NCBI GenBank assembly: GCA_007922305.1 | Contig: ML677366.1 | Location: 10,973,132 to 11,037,131, forward strand | DNA: 64,000 bases | From: Dermatemys mawii | Taxonomy: Eukaryota > Chordata > Testudines > Dermatemydidae | Direction: 5' to 3' | In this document: positions 34,693 through 45,701 of the stretch, in pieces | Layout: each line of letters opens with the position of its first letter | Numbering within the stretch: position 1 is the first letter of the stretch | Translations under genes and position numbers: made by a program | Notes under the pieces: model-generated | What the model was told of the DNA's origin: nothing | The model's database searches: none | The model's input: only the letters and a program-made list of their open reading frames with translations

Positions 34693-35448
34693 AGCAAAGC
34701 AAAGCACCATTATCCGACAAGCAGAGAGAGCTCCAGAGAGAACTGTGGTAGGTCGCTCACACCCCACAGATTCCATGGGTCACCTTTGAGACCGCGCAGC
34801 TCTCTGCTGGTCTGAGCAATGGGAGTCCCTGCTAAAAACAAAAAGACATGACTGCTACTCAGCACTTGCAGGCCAGTTTTTTAAAGCACATATTTCACGG
34901 ACATTCTCCTTAAAGAAAAAAATATAAGAGCAAAAAACCCCAAACCCTCCTATAAATAAAGATAAAAACAGAGGCCTCAATCCTGCATTGAGACGCACCT
35001 GCCAGCATGGAGCTTAGTGCAGAATCCAGGCAGCAGAGAGACAGTGAGGTCTACTGGGGTCAGCTGGGGACCCTAAATTGAAAGAAATAGGGATCTTAAT
35101 CCAATTCCCACTGGACTAGTGTTTGAATCATCAAAGCTACTATCCCAATGAGCACTAATTTGCATCCTAGCTGACAATCTCAGTCCAGAAGACATGACAT
35201 TTCAGCAGCGATTTCCTTTGTAGTACAGCTATTTTTCTTTCAATGCTACAGCCCCATTGATCCTAATATCTAACTGGATGTAATCCCCAGAAAGCAAAAT
35301 TCAGAGGAATTTTTAGCTGTACTAGCAGTGAACTGGGATTAAAGAATTGATGTGCCATGTAAAACCGTTGTACCAAAACCTAGAAACAATACATAGCACT
35401 TTGCACATTCAAACCTCTGTCCAAAATGGAGCAAATTCATCCTCACAC
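34693..35448. other. Intergenic, no gene seen
   Basis: A-rich at 34915-34970. No coding or defined repeat structure. Confidence 0.4.
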
Positions 35449-35543
35449 CTTCCTGGCCCATGAGGTCAGTATTAACCTTTTTTATATTTGGGGAAACTGA
35501 GGCACGGAGCTGTTGTGACTTATTCAAGGCCACAGAGAGGATC
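35449..35543 (-). repeat. SINE-core fragment, copy A of a 95-bp duplicated segment
   Basis: TTTGGGGAAACTGAGGCACG and CAAGGCCACAGAGAG are the reverse of a MIR/tRNA-SINE core. The whole 95-bp segment, including the non-SINE lead CTTCCTGGCCCATGAGGTC, recurs at 36022-36116 with only four differences. Such similarity is far higher than expected of two independent old SINE insertions, so one is a local duplicate. Confidence 0.85.
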
Positions 35544-35566
35544 AGTGGCAGAGCCAGGAATAGAGG

Positions 35567-35815
35567 CAGTGTTGTCTAGTGGACTAGGACTCAGAAGGCT
35601 TGGATGCTATTTCCAGCTCTGCTGCAAACCTGCTGCATGAGCTTGGGCCAGTCGCTTTACTCTGTGTGCATCTGTTTCCCCTCCCAGTCTTTTGTCTTGT
35701 CTATTTGGACTATGACCTCCTTGTAGCAGAGACTAAATCTCTCCACATAGGTGCACAGCACCTTGCCCAGTGGGGCCCCAATCTCAGTTGGTGCCTTTAG
35801 GCATTAAAGTGCCTC
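35567..35815 (+). mobile_element. tRNA-derived SINE with L2-type 3' tail
   Basis: GAGGCAGTGTTGTCTAGTGG is the tRNA-like head, followed by the core with GAGCTTGGGCCAGTCGC and CATCTGTTTCCCCTCCCAG, then a tail with GGACTATGACCTCCTTG, GCACAGCACCTTGCCCAGTG and GGGGCCCCAATCTCAGTTGG. A nearly complete copy of the same family as 43633-43940. Its position between the two 95-bp duplicates is notable. Confidence 0.82.
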
Positions 35816-36021
35816 CAGGTCAGGCATGCAGAATGGGGAATCTTGTGTACTTCATTGTTTAGTGTGTGTTCCACATGCCTCCTCCAGTGCCTAGTCCTTA
35901 TAAAAGGATAATGAGCTTGTTACAGGTGCCAGCTCAGGGGCTTAGTCTTTTGTGGCTCATGCTTTTTCCCTTCTACATTTTGGGGTCAACCCCACCAAGG
36001 CTGCTTCCAGCTGAACAGCCA

Positions 36022-36116
36022 CTTCCTGGCCCATGAGGTCGGTATTAACCTTTTTTACATTTGGGGAAACTGAGGCACGGAGCTGTTGTGACTTACTCAA
36101 GACCACAGAGAGGATC
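36022..36116 (-). repeat. SINE-core fragment, copy B of the 95-bp duplicated segment
   Basis: Matches 35449-35543 at 91 of 95 positions (differences at CAGT/CGGT, TATA/TACA, TATT/TACT and AGGC/AGAC). The start is CTTCCTGGCCCATGAGGTC and the end CACAGAGAGGATC. Offset between copies is 573 bp. Sequences outside the 95 bp differ completely. Confidence 0.85.
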
Positions 36117-38359
36117 TATACTGGCACTATGGCTATACAGTGCACTTCACACTCCAGGCTCTCAAACAGATGCCTTTCTAAGCACTACTGTGTTATCCCA
36201 TCCCTTGGGTGGACCAGGCCTTCACATTGCTATAACACTCAAAGCAATGAATGTTTTTTCTTCTAAAGTGAAAGCTCTCAGTACCTCTTTTTCCAATTCC
36301 CTTTTGAAAACTATTCTTAAGCCTTGTAGTTTAATTTGCATTTTTTTTTTAAATTTCTCATCCTCCCTGGATTAAGCATCACATCTGTTCCATGCAGTAT
36401 TTACCTGCTGGAGGAAGACTTGAGTCTCTTCCTGAAGTCCCCAGATCACTGCATTTCGGCTTCTTTCTCCCCAGCTGCCTCAGCCTCATATTATTTCCTG
36501 GAAGAAACTATATTTCATTTGGTAGCAGTTACTAATCTGTCAGTCAGTTTCTCAGGGATATTGAATCTATTACAGAGAAAAACCTGCTTTTAAATTACAT
36601 TTCACATTAAACTACCTCATTACCTCCAAAGTGAGATGAAACACAGTTTCTATGTATTTTTATCGTACGACTTTTAATATCAGTCTCCATTCAGCGGGGC
36701 TGTGTTTAGCCTAAAAGATTACAGACCAGGCTGTAACCAAAAAAGGGACAAAGGATTTACTCGAGTCATGTCAAAAAGACCTCATTAAACATACACAGAT
36801 CACAGTACTAGCCTGCGAATTTATCCTGCTGGATGAATGGGGGCATTTTATAGATTGGGCAGAAATTATATGTAAGAGGATTCTATCTAGACTAGATAGT
36901 GTAAATTACTAGTGCTTATCTGTGAGTATTTCCCTTGCATATGCTGTCTACCCACTTACAGCCTATGGCAGAGATTTCAATTACCTTAGATTCAGAATTG
37001 CTTGGGGGATAAAGAAATAGCTCATCTCTACTGGGTTGTGTTTATGTATCTGGTTGGGAGCATCAATGGGAACGGTCTAGAGATGGACAATTCAGCTAGA
37101 ATTTTTTAAAGACAACTTTCCTTTTTGTGGATGCAATTGGTGTAATTTCATTGCCTGATGTGCCTTAACTGTCTGTCTGTTTTCTATATAATATTTCTAA
37201 TGGGCTTATCTAGGTACCAGTTAGAGAGGCAGACATTTAAAGACGTGATTTTATGGCCTGTCTCTCTTTCCATGCCTGTGGTTTTGAGGGCACAAATTTT
37301 GCAGGCATGATTGCAGTCTGCCTATTGGGCAATTGCACACACAACCATTTGCACTTATAACACTATGGGCCTGATCCCAATCCCAATGAAAATCTTTCCA
37401 TGGAGCTGTTCAGATCAGGCCTTGTTTGTGCAAACAACAGGGGTGGGCTGCAGCCAGGATGAACGCCAGACGCTTAGTATGCAAAGAAAAGCGCAATTCT
37501 CAATGCTCACACAGGAGGTGGGTGACAAATATCCCCTCTGCCAACATTATCCTCCATGCATCATGCAAACATTGTATAGGATTTGGTTGGAGCAAGCTAG
37601 GTTAGCAGCTCTACTACTTCCCAGAAATGAAATCACTACTTCTGCCTTGAGGTCAAAGCAACTTTTCCCAAGAGGGTTTTGTTGACCCTCAAACCTTATC
37701 TCTTGGGCCCGTGCCAACTACATCCAAATGAGAGGCAAATTCAAAACATCAAAACACCTCAACTGGTCTAAGACATCCAGTTAACCAGAGCAAAGCAAAT
37801 AAACTTACCTGTGCAGAGCCTAGCACAGCGGGTCCTGAACTGGGGTTCCCAAGTGCTACCGTAATATAAAGAATCATTATAGATTGGGGTTACAACATTT
37901 TTTTCATGAGATGATGTTTACATGTCAAGATTTTTTTAAAGTTCATGCTGCATATCTAGATCACTGTTCACACTACTATTTTACCTAGAAGTAATACATA
38001 AAGCTGGCTTTGTTTGCATGTGTGTATTTCCAAGTGAGGGAAGATGTGTTTAGCTAGAGTCTCATTTCTGGTGTTCAGGGTGCCCCTGGCAGAATGTTAT
38101 GCTTAAGGTTTTGCTTAGGAAAACACTCTATTAATCACCAGGAATAGGTATCCTTATTGGCTTTTCCCATGAGAGGCTCACAAGTCAGTTTGACTTTTCA
38201 TAGATTGCCTGCAAATCCAAATGACACAGACACTCCATAAAAGCTAGAGCATCAGTACAAGCATCAGGCATCATCTACCTGTAGCTCCTGGGCCTAAAAT
38301 AGTGTTTCAGAGCAGTAGGGGAGCTCGGTGGATGCAGTTCACACCACATTTCCTTGCTG
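36117..38359. other. Intergenic; small repeat pieces at 37367-37425 and 37805-37880
   Basis: At 37367-37425, GGGCCTGATCCCAATCCC and CAGATCAGGCCTTG form the ends of a palindromic MITE. At 37805-37880, GTGCAGAGCCTAGCACAGCG and AAGTGCTACCGTAATATAAA are an L2-type SINE tail on the plus strand. The frame at 37311-37685 (124 codons) overlaps the former and has no domain. Confidence 0.45.
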
Positions 38360-39905
38360 ATGGAAGATTGACGGCTTTTAAAACTTAAAAATCACTTAGA
38401 CAAGTTAGATGTTTTCAAGTCACCAGGCATGATGAATACTCATGGAGCTGACTGAGGAGATATCTGAACCATTAAGCAATTATCTTTGAAAAGTCATGGA
38501 AGACAGGAAAGAGTCCAGCCAACTGGAAAAAGGTAAACATATTACCCTATAAAAAGAGAAATAAGGACAACCCATGGAATTACAGACCAGCCAGCTTAAC
38601 TTCTGTACCCAGAAAGATAACAGAGCAAATAATTAAGCAATCAGTTTGTAAACATCTAGAAGATAATAAGGTGATAAGTAACAGTCAGCATGGATTTGTC
38701 AAGAATAAATCATGTCAAACCAACCTGATAGCTATCTTTGACAGGGTAAAAAGTCTTGTGGATGGGGGAAGCAGTAGACATGGTATATCTTGACTTTAGT
38801 AAAGCTTTTGATATTGTCTCACATAATCTTCTCATACACAAACTAGGGAAATGCAACTTAGATGGAGCTGCTATAATATGAATGCATAACTGGTCGGAAA
38901 ATCACTCCCAGAAAGTAGTTATCAGTGGTGGCAGGGTAGGGGCACAATGAGTGGGGTCCCACAGGGATCAGTTCTGGGTCTGGTTCTGTTCAATATTTTC
39001 ATCAATGATTTAGATCATGGCACATAGAGTACACTTACAAAGTTTGTGGATGACACCAAGCTGGAAGGGGTTGCAAGTGATTTGGAGGATAGGATTAAAA
39101 TTCAAAATGATCTGGACAAACTGGAGAAATGGTCTGAAGTAAATAGGATGAAATTCAATAAAGGCAAATGCAAAGTACTTCACTTAGGAAGGAACAATCA
39201 GTTGCACACATATAAAATGGGAAATGACTGCCTAGGAAGAAGTACTGCAGAAAGGGATCTGGGGGTCATAGTGGATCATAAGCTAAATATGAGCCAACAG
39301 TGTAACGCTGTTGCAAAAACAAAAACAAAAAAAACCCCTAACATCGTTCTGGGATATATTCCGAGGGGTGTTATAAGTAAGACAGGAGAAGTAATTCTTT
39401 CACTTTACTCCATGCTCATTAGGCCTCAGCTGGAATATTGTGTCCAGTTCTGGGTGCCACATTTCAGGAAAGATGTGGACAAATTGGAGAAAGTCCAGAG
39501 AAGACCAAAAAAATGATTCAAGGTCTAGAAAACATGACCTATAAGGGAAGATTGAAAAAACTAGGTTTGTTTAGTCTGATGGAGGGGACACGATAGCAGT
39601 TTTCATAAAAGGCTGTTACAAGGAGGAGGGAAAAATTTGTTTTTCTTAACCTTTGAGAATAGGACAAGAAGCAATGGGCTTAAATTGCAGCAAGGGAGGC
39701 TTAGGTTGGACATTAGGAAAAGCTTCCTAACTGTCAGGGTGGTTAAACATTGGAATAAATTGCCTAGAGAAGTTGTGGAATTTCCACCATTGGAGATTTT
39801 TAAGGGCAGGTTAGACAGACGGTCTAGATAATACTTAGTCCTGCCATGAGCGCAGGGGACTGGACTAGCTGACCTCTCGAGGTCCCTTCCAGTCCTCTGA
39901 TTCTA
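38360..39905 (+). mobile_element. CR1 LINE, 5'-truncated, the largest copy in the window
   Basis: About 1.5 kb, from the middle of ORF2 through the 3' terminus. It ends with GACCTCTCGAGGTCCCTTCC, AGTCCTCTGATTCTATG, the CR1 3' signature. CR1 copies are usually 5'-truncated by incomplete reverse transcription, and this one lacks the endonuclease domain. It is diverged, with in-frame stops, and cannot move. Confidence 0.92.
38760..39840 (+). pseudogene. Dead CR1 ORF2 reverse transcriptase (C-terminal part)
   Basis: Reverse transcriptase blocks are readable across frames: DFSKAFDIVSHNLL near 38790-38835, [16 protein letters not shown] near 38955-39000, and the catalytic FVDD (for FADD) at 39043-39054. 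A 156-codon frame (39046-39516) preserves the thumb region, ending near QLEYCVQFW and KLEKVQRRPKK. After a stop, the frame at 39637-39831 continues with the RLRLDIRKSFL and WNKLPREVVEF C-terminal signature. Stops and at least two frameshifts separate these pieces. The aspartates of FVDD are intact, but the rest rules out activity. Confidence 0.88.
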
Positions 39906-42900
39906 TGCTGTGGGTCTTCTGGCTATATTCCTCTCTATGCTTGCCCCAGACCCCTAGCTCTATTTATCATGTACCACTATAGTGGTACATTTCATTACTT
40001 TCCATGGCCAATGCAAGATTGCTCCCAGTGGGATACTGTCCAATGGATTTTAAGTATCCCAAGTGGTAGAACCTCCACTCCTTCCCTTGGGAGTTGAATC
40101 ATTAGTCTAACAGGTCTACTCCCCATTCCTCCTAGTCAGAGCTCATCTTGGAATTCCTCCCCAGTGACAGCTGCCCTTTGCTACTATGGGAATGAATCCC
40201 TGCAGAGAGCGGAGTGGACATTTTTCATCAAAATTGTTTCAGGAGGAAAAAAATGCTGTTTTCATTGATGTCTAAGTGTTTCCAAAAAAGGTGTCCTGTT
40301 GAATGAAAGTCCATTTTGAAAAATAAAACAAATAAATGAAACGAAGCATTTCAATAATGTCACAATGTCCCATCACAATATTTTCAGAAGGGAACATTTC
40401 CATTTTCCTTTTCAAAACCACATCTAATGTTTCTTTAGATGAAAATCTTTTTTAGATGTTCAAAATCAGTATGAAATGTTTTGATTTTATCTATATTAAA
40501 TATTTCAATTTGACTCAAAATAAATCATTTTAAAAATTTGCGTTCTGGGAAATTTCAACGTTGTGGCAGAAGGTCTAGTTCCATTTTGGAATAATTGTCA
40601 AACAACTCATGGGATTTCCTGCAAAACAAAACAAACTCTTCCCACCCAGCAATTTGTAGATCATACTGTTAATCTGGGAAAGTGCTTTTGGATCTGATCC
40701 TTCACACCTTAGGAGCATAAGATCATTATAACGAGCATTAGTTGACTGCTTTGTCCAGCCTCTCTGCTGTACAGTGATTTTGCAGTTGGCATTGTTGGAG
40801 TGATGGGGCATACTTTCTGGCATGCTGAGAGCAAGAAGCAGAGTTCAGAGGCTGCGCTGAATCTAAAGCTGTGCCTTCTCCTCCAGGCGTCAGTTGCTTT
40901 TCTGTCAAAGACAAGTTTATCCCACTCTGCTTCTTGGGCTGCACTGGAAGAAGCTCCCTCCAGCTGTGCACATCTGCATTACATGGCCAAGTCTCTGGAG
41001 CTCCTGGCTGCCTGGGGAAATGATCACATTTCCTGAGCCACGCCAGCCTCTGCAGCACTAGGAGCCATTCAGAGCTCAGCTCCCTCTTCCTAGCTTCAGC
41101 TTTGCTCTTGGCGATGGCACAGTTGGCTCCATTTCCAAAACCGCTGCCTTGTCAGGGGAACCGCTGTGAGTCACAGACGAGGGCTCTGCGGCCTGCTGCC
41201 GCCTTCTCCCCGCCACTTCCCACAAACCCTCATGAGATGAGAATCCAGGGAGACAGTGTTTGTCCTGCTGCTATTTTGTCTGAGAAGCTGCCGGGCCAGA
41301 TTAAAGCCACGCGGGAGGAAGCGCCTTTGAGCACGTCTCTTTCACTGACATTTGTGAGCTGCCAGCTGTCAGCCGAGATGAACCTTTAAGACAAACCTGG
41401 GGCCAAACTCTCGATTCAGCAGCATACGAACAGCCCCCGCAACACCCCCAGACAGTCACTGAGAACAACACCTCATTCCGCTGCTCTGGGTCTGGGTGTC
41501 AAGTCAAACAAAGCCACACGCAGGTATCCTATGACCCACGGGGCTGGCTGAGTTTTCAGTGCCCGAGGAAACTGGACTGAAGAAATTGTGCAGTGGGTAT
41601 TTTTCTCTGTCATTGGAAGTAGGTTTCCACCTCAGGGGCTTGTGAGCCCAGATGCTATTTCTGCCTTCTCATAGCACTGCTGCAAGATGGACCCTCTCCC
41701 CGAGGAGAGAAGAGTTGCCTTGCTATCTAAAAATAGCCTTAATGAGTACAGGGTGGCTCAGATAGCAGGGGAACCTTAATCTGATTAGCAGCACAATGGC
41801 AGAGAGCGAGACATATATAAGGATGGATTCTGCTTTGATGGATCCACAGAAACCATGGGGAAGGACTAGAACCTACTGCCACTTCGGTCCCATGGGAATG
41901 TGGGCTTAGACAAGGCCAGGCCTATCAAGGATTATTACTGGTGGTAACAGCAGAGTAGCAGTTTGCTGTATGCAAGTACACATGCCCTACCTGCCTTCAT
42001 TTCTTCTAACAGGGATACCGGTGGCTTTGCCTGGGGTACCCATAGGGCTGGCATGCTTGCTTGTTTCAGTCCATGAGTGAGTGTACTGCTCGTAAAAGGG
42101 AGCAATAGCATGAGTTGCAGCCACAGAGAGTGTGATAAGTGTATACAAACTCACCCCACTGGCCCATGCCTCTGAGGCATTTCACTCGTGAAATCCCCCT
42201 CCCTAGGTCTGATAATGTGTCTGCAGCCAAGTCTGCAATAGTCCTTGTTTTTCCGGTTGAGGATCATCACGTCGCTCTGTGGACACCCCTCAATCCTGGC
42301 AACACCCAGCGATTCAAATTCAGGCCCCAAAAATAGCTCTGCTGATCCACTTCAATCTTGACCCCAGTCTTAGCCCCATGCCCCAGTTTCTCTGCTGAGG
42401 CATTCGATCCTGACCTGCAACTCCCTTGCTATTGTTGTTATTCTCCAGAGCCCAGACTGCCCGTGCTGCTGAATTCAGCTAAGCTGCATGGTACAACACT
42501 TCTCTAAAGTGCAGACATGTCGCTGACTTGCAGGCTGTCATGTTGGTTTCTTGCAGATAAGACCAGGCATTTGCATATCATGTTTTATCCAAAGATCCCA
42601 AAGTGCTTGGCAAACCTTACAAACCATGTGCACTGAAATCATGTCACCCATTGCTGAAACACAAGCCACCTTTGGGCATAAATGTGGCATATTTTAAACC
42701 ACCCAGGGAAACACTGCACAAAAGTTCACCCTGGGAAAAAAGACACGGAACAATAACACATTCAGCTACAACTGCAGAGGAGCATTAGGCAGGACATTAG
42801 AAATAGCACCCCTCTCCCACACTTGCTAAAACAGCCTGGGGATTGTTAATGATCAGAAACAAGCCAGGCCTCTGAAAGATGGAATTTCCTTCTGGGATCC

Positions 42901-43632
42901 CAGCATTCCCCTTGCTCAGAGACATCACCACCTGCTGCAGTATCCCGAGGCTCCCTTAGAGGTCTCCCAACGGGAGAACCACAGGAAAGACCTAAAGCCT
43001 GATTTAAAAGAAGTGGACTACTCACAGCTTCCAGTGAATTCAATGGGAAGGGATGCTGTGGGTAATCAGCACCTCTGGTCAATCAGACCACTTGAGTCTA
43101 CCTCATAGAAGGGCTGAAAGCTTCCGCAAGCTTTAGAACGGCTTCTCTATTAAAAAAATCCATGTTGTAAACCATAGGCTCCCTGAATGAAGAAAGTAAG
43201 ATACAACAGAACCTATTTGTTCTTGCTGTTTGGAGCAAGGGCAGCTGGGGGGTTGGTTTGGCACCTCTTCGAAAATAATCAATAACTATCGCTGTACAAA
43301 TGGCTCTCCAGATGCAGAAAGCCTTTAAAAGATGTGCTCTTTCCAAAATGAGTTCTTTCTCTAGAGCTTCTTGACCTTTTCCGAGTTGTGACCACTCCTA
43401 TGCTGGAAAAAAATATCCTCTCCTTTAATTTCCCCCCAATTTATGTGCTTCAAGGGATGAAACAGAGCAATGAACATCTATCAATCGTGCACTCAAGTAT
43501 GCAGCAGCAAATCAGGTAACACAGCCATACATCAGGGTGCACAGCCAATTATCTGTATGCTGTGTATTTCAGCCATATGATGATTGACTCACAGTTGTCA
43601 GTTGCCTCTCTCCGCTGGCTCTGCTTTATTCC
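39906..43632. other. Intergenic, no gene seen; AT-rich decayed repeat at 40200-40560; unique-looking blocks
   Basis: The 40200-40560 stretch, with many TTTTCA/TGAAAA motifs, resembles the class at 32380-32680, 50830-50945 and 53060-53500. A repeat-poor, moderately GC-rich piece at 41140-41400 and one at 41700-41830 (TCTAAAAATAGCC, GATTAGCAGCACAATGGC) are candidates for conserved regulatory sequence. Frames of up to 106 codons here lack domains. Confidence 0.4.
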
Positions 43633-43940
43633 CACATTTTTCTTTATTATTTATATGACAGCAGCATCTCAAGGGCCGAGATTGGGGCCCTTTGTGTGAA
43701 GTACGGTACAAACACAATTAAAAACAGTCCCTGTCGCAAAGAGCTTGCAACCTAAATGCACAGGACAGACAAAGAACGGGGGAAAGGAAATTGTTCGTAT
43801 CCCTGTTTTACAGAGGAGGAAAGTGAGGTGTCAGGAAATGGAGGATTAGAAGTCATCTGTGACACAGCTGGGAATTGATGGCAGGTCTTTGGAGCCCCAA
43901 TCTAGGGACCTGAACCACAAGGCTGTCCTCCTTTCTCTCA
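43633..43940 (-). mobile_element. tRNA-derived SINE with L2-type tail, reverse orientation
   Basis: Reversed order: the tail (TTATTATTTATATGACAGCA, then GGGCCGAGATTGGGGCCC), then GTACAAACACAATTAAAAAC and CAGTCCCTGTCGCAAAGAGC, then the core (TTACAGAGGAGGAAAGTGAG), then the tRNA-like head ending near CAAGGCTGTCCTCC. Almost full length, about 300 bp. Same family as 35567-35815. Confidence 0.85.
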
Positions 43941-45028
43941 AGGGACCCACATCAAATGAAACAACAAGCAGCCTGAAATTCAGCGAACACCTCGGTGGCA
44001 TAATCGTCACCTTCACTAACTCTTCTGCTTGACCCCACCAGCTATGAGCAAATATGTGTGCTATAGGGAGCCTCCACGTGATGTTGTCCATGATGACAGG
44101 TGACTTGGAGATCTCCGCAGAGGCAGGCTTGGTGGGTGAGCTGTCCACATCCCCACGGCAAACTCTGTGCAAGCGCAGATGGGCAAATACATCAGTGATA
44201 TAATTGTGAAGCTCCATGCAACTAAATCCTGAGAATTTGCATCAATGATCATTGTGACCTCTTCCATTCGTTGGCCATAGGAATGGCCTCTTTGCTTGCA
44301 AGAACATTTATGGAAAGGGAATTTCTCACAAATACACACTCAAGTGAAGGTTCACAATGAAAGGGCACAGGAAGTCAATCTAAAATCTCTATTCCATTTA
44401 TAAAAGTTTCAGTCATTCAGTAAAAGAAGAGAAACAATTGGATATAGGTAACTCATCAGACGTGACAGAAAATAACAATGAAATGATGGCAAGTAGCCAA
44501 AGACAGCTCAAGTGAAACCATAGGCTGAGCTACATCTCTGAACATGTTTGAATAGGGAACACATTCATAAAAATGAAAATTCTTTTCATGGACAATTTAT
44601 TGTCAGCAAAAAGAATTGTATTTGTCATTTAAATTATTCACTGTGAATATGAAATAATCTCCTGTCTGGGTTGTGAGCTGGGTTTGAAACGAGAATATCT
44701 GGATCTGAAAGTATAAGTATCTACCGCTTGTGCTAAAAGAGTAACTCTCATCTAATAGCTGTAGTAGGTTGTTATCCTGGTATGCAGACCAGATGCTCGA
44801 GGGGGATGTAAAACTCAACGAACTAGTGCGGATAACAAAGACTATTCCCAGTTAAAAGGGCAGGGTCCTCAGGCCAACTCTTCAGCACCATGCACAAGAG
44901 CTGTGTTGCTGAACTGGAAATCATCTCTCTGTTGTGTTTTCTCACCCATACTCTGATCGGGGTGTACGCCGAAGGCACTTCCTCTGAATTTTATGACCAC
45001 AGGCCTCAATTCGTCAGATCTTTAGAAG
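43941..45028. other. Intergenic, no gene seen
   Basis: A 123-codon minus-strand frame (43846-44217) overlaps the SINE and has no domain. Otherwise AT-rich, unique-looking sequence, notably 44380-44760. Confidence 0.4.
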
Positions 45029-45701
45029 TAGGGCCCTACCAAATTCGCGCCATGAAAAATGTGTCATGGACTGTGAAACCTGGTCTCCCCCTGTGAAATC
45101 TGGTGTGTTGTGTACTTTTAACCTATCCGATACAGATTTCACTGGCGAGATCAGTGTTTCTCAAATTGGGGGTCCTGACCCAAAAGGGAGTTGCAGGAGG
45201 TGGGGAGGGGAGTCACAAGGTTATTTCAAGATATTGCCACTCTTACTTCTGCACTGCCTTCAGAACAGGGCGGTTGGAGAGTGGTGGCAGTTAGCCGGGC
45301 ACCCAGCTCTGAAGGCAGCACCCCGCCAGTAGCAGCACAGAAGTAAGCGTGGCAACACCATACCATACCATGCCATGCTTACTTCTGCGCTGATATTGGC
45401 AGTGACTTGCCTTCAGAGCTGGGTTCCAGGCCAGCAGCTGCTGCTCTCCATCTGCCCAGCTCTGAAGGCAGCGCTACCTCCAGAACCAGAGCAGAAGAAA
45501 GGGTAGCGGTACCGCAGCCCCCGCCCCCTACAATAACCTTGTGACCCCCCCCTCCACAACTCCTTTTTGGGTCAGGACCCCCTACAATGACAACACCATG
45601 AAATTTCAGATTTAAATAGTTCAAATTGTGGCATTTACAATTTTTAAAAACCTCTCGCCATGAAATTGACCAAAATGGACCGTGAATTTGGTAGGGCCCT
45701 A
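45029..45701. mobile_element. hAT-like MITE with 18-bp perfect termini, split by a nested insertion
   Basis: The ends TAGGGCCCTACCAAATTC (45029-45046) and GAATTTGGTAGGGCCCTA (45684-45701) are perfect 18-bp inverted repeats that themselves contain the palindrome TAGGGCCCTA. Further inward they continue imperfectly (GCCATGAAA on the left, TTTCATGGCG nearby on the right). Removing the nested element at 45152-45600 leaves an outer element of about 224 bp. I see no clear target duplication. Non-coding. Confidence 0.82.
45152..45600. mobile_element. Second hAT-like element nested inside the first, with internal inverted modules
   Basis: The left end CAGTGTTTCTCAAATTGGGG has the classic hAT 'CAGTGTTTCTCAA' start. 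GGTCCTGACCCAAAAGGGAG on the left and CTCCTTTTTGGGTCAGGACC on the right (around 45560-45580) are inverted, as are GTCACAAGGTTAT and ATAACCTTGTGAC. The interior has several copies in both directions of a CCCAGCTCTGAAGGCAGC module (45301, 45411, 45456). It is a transposase-less foldback-like element. Its right terminus near 45600 is less clear. Confidence 0.65.
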
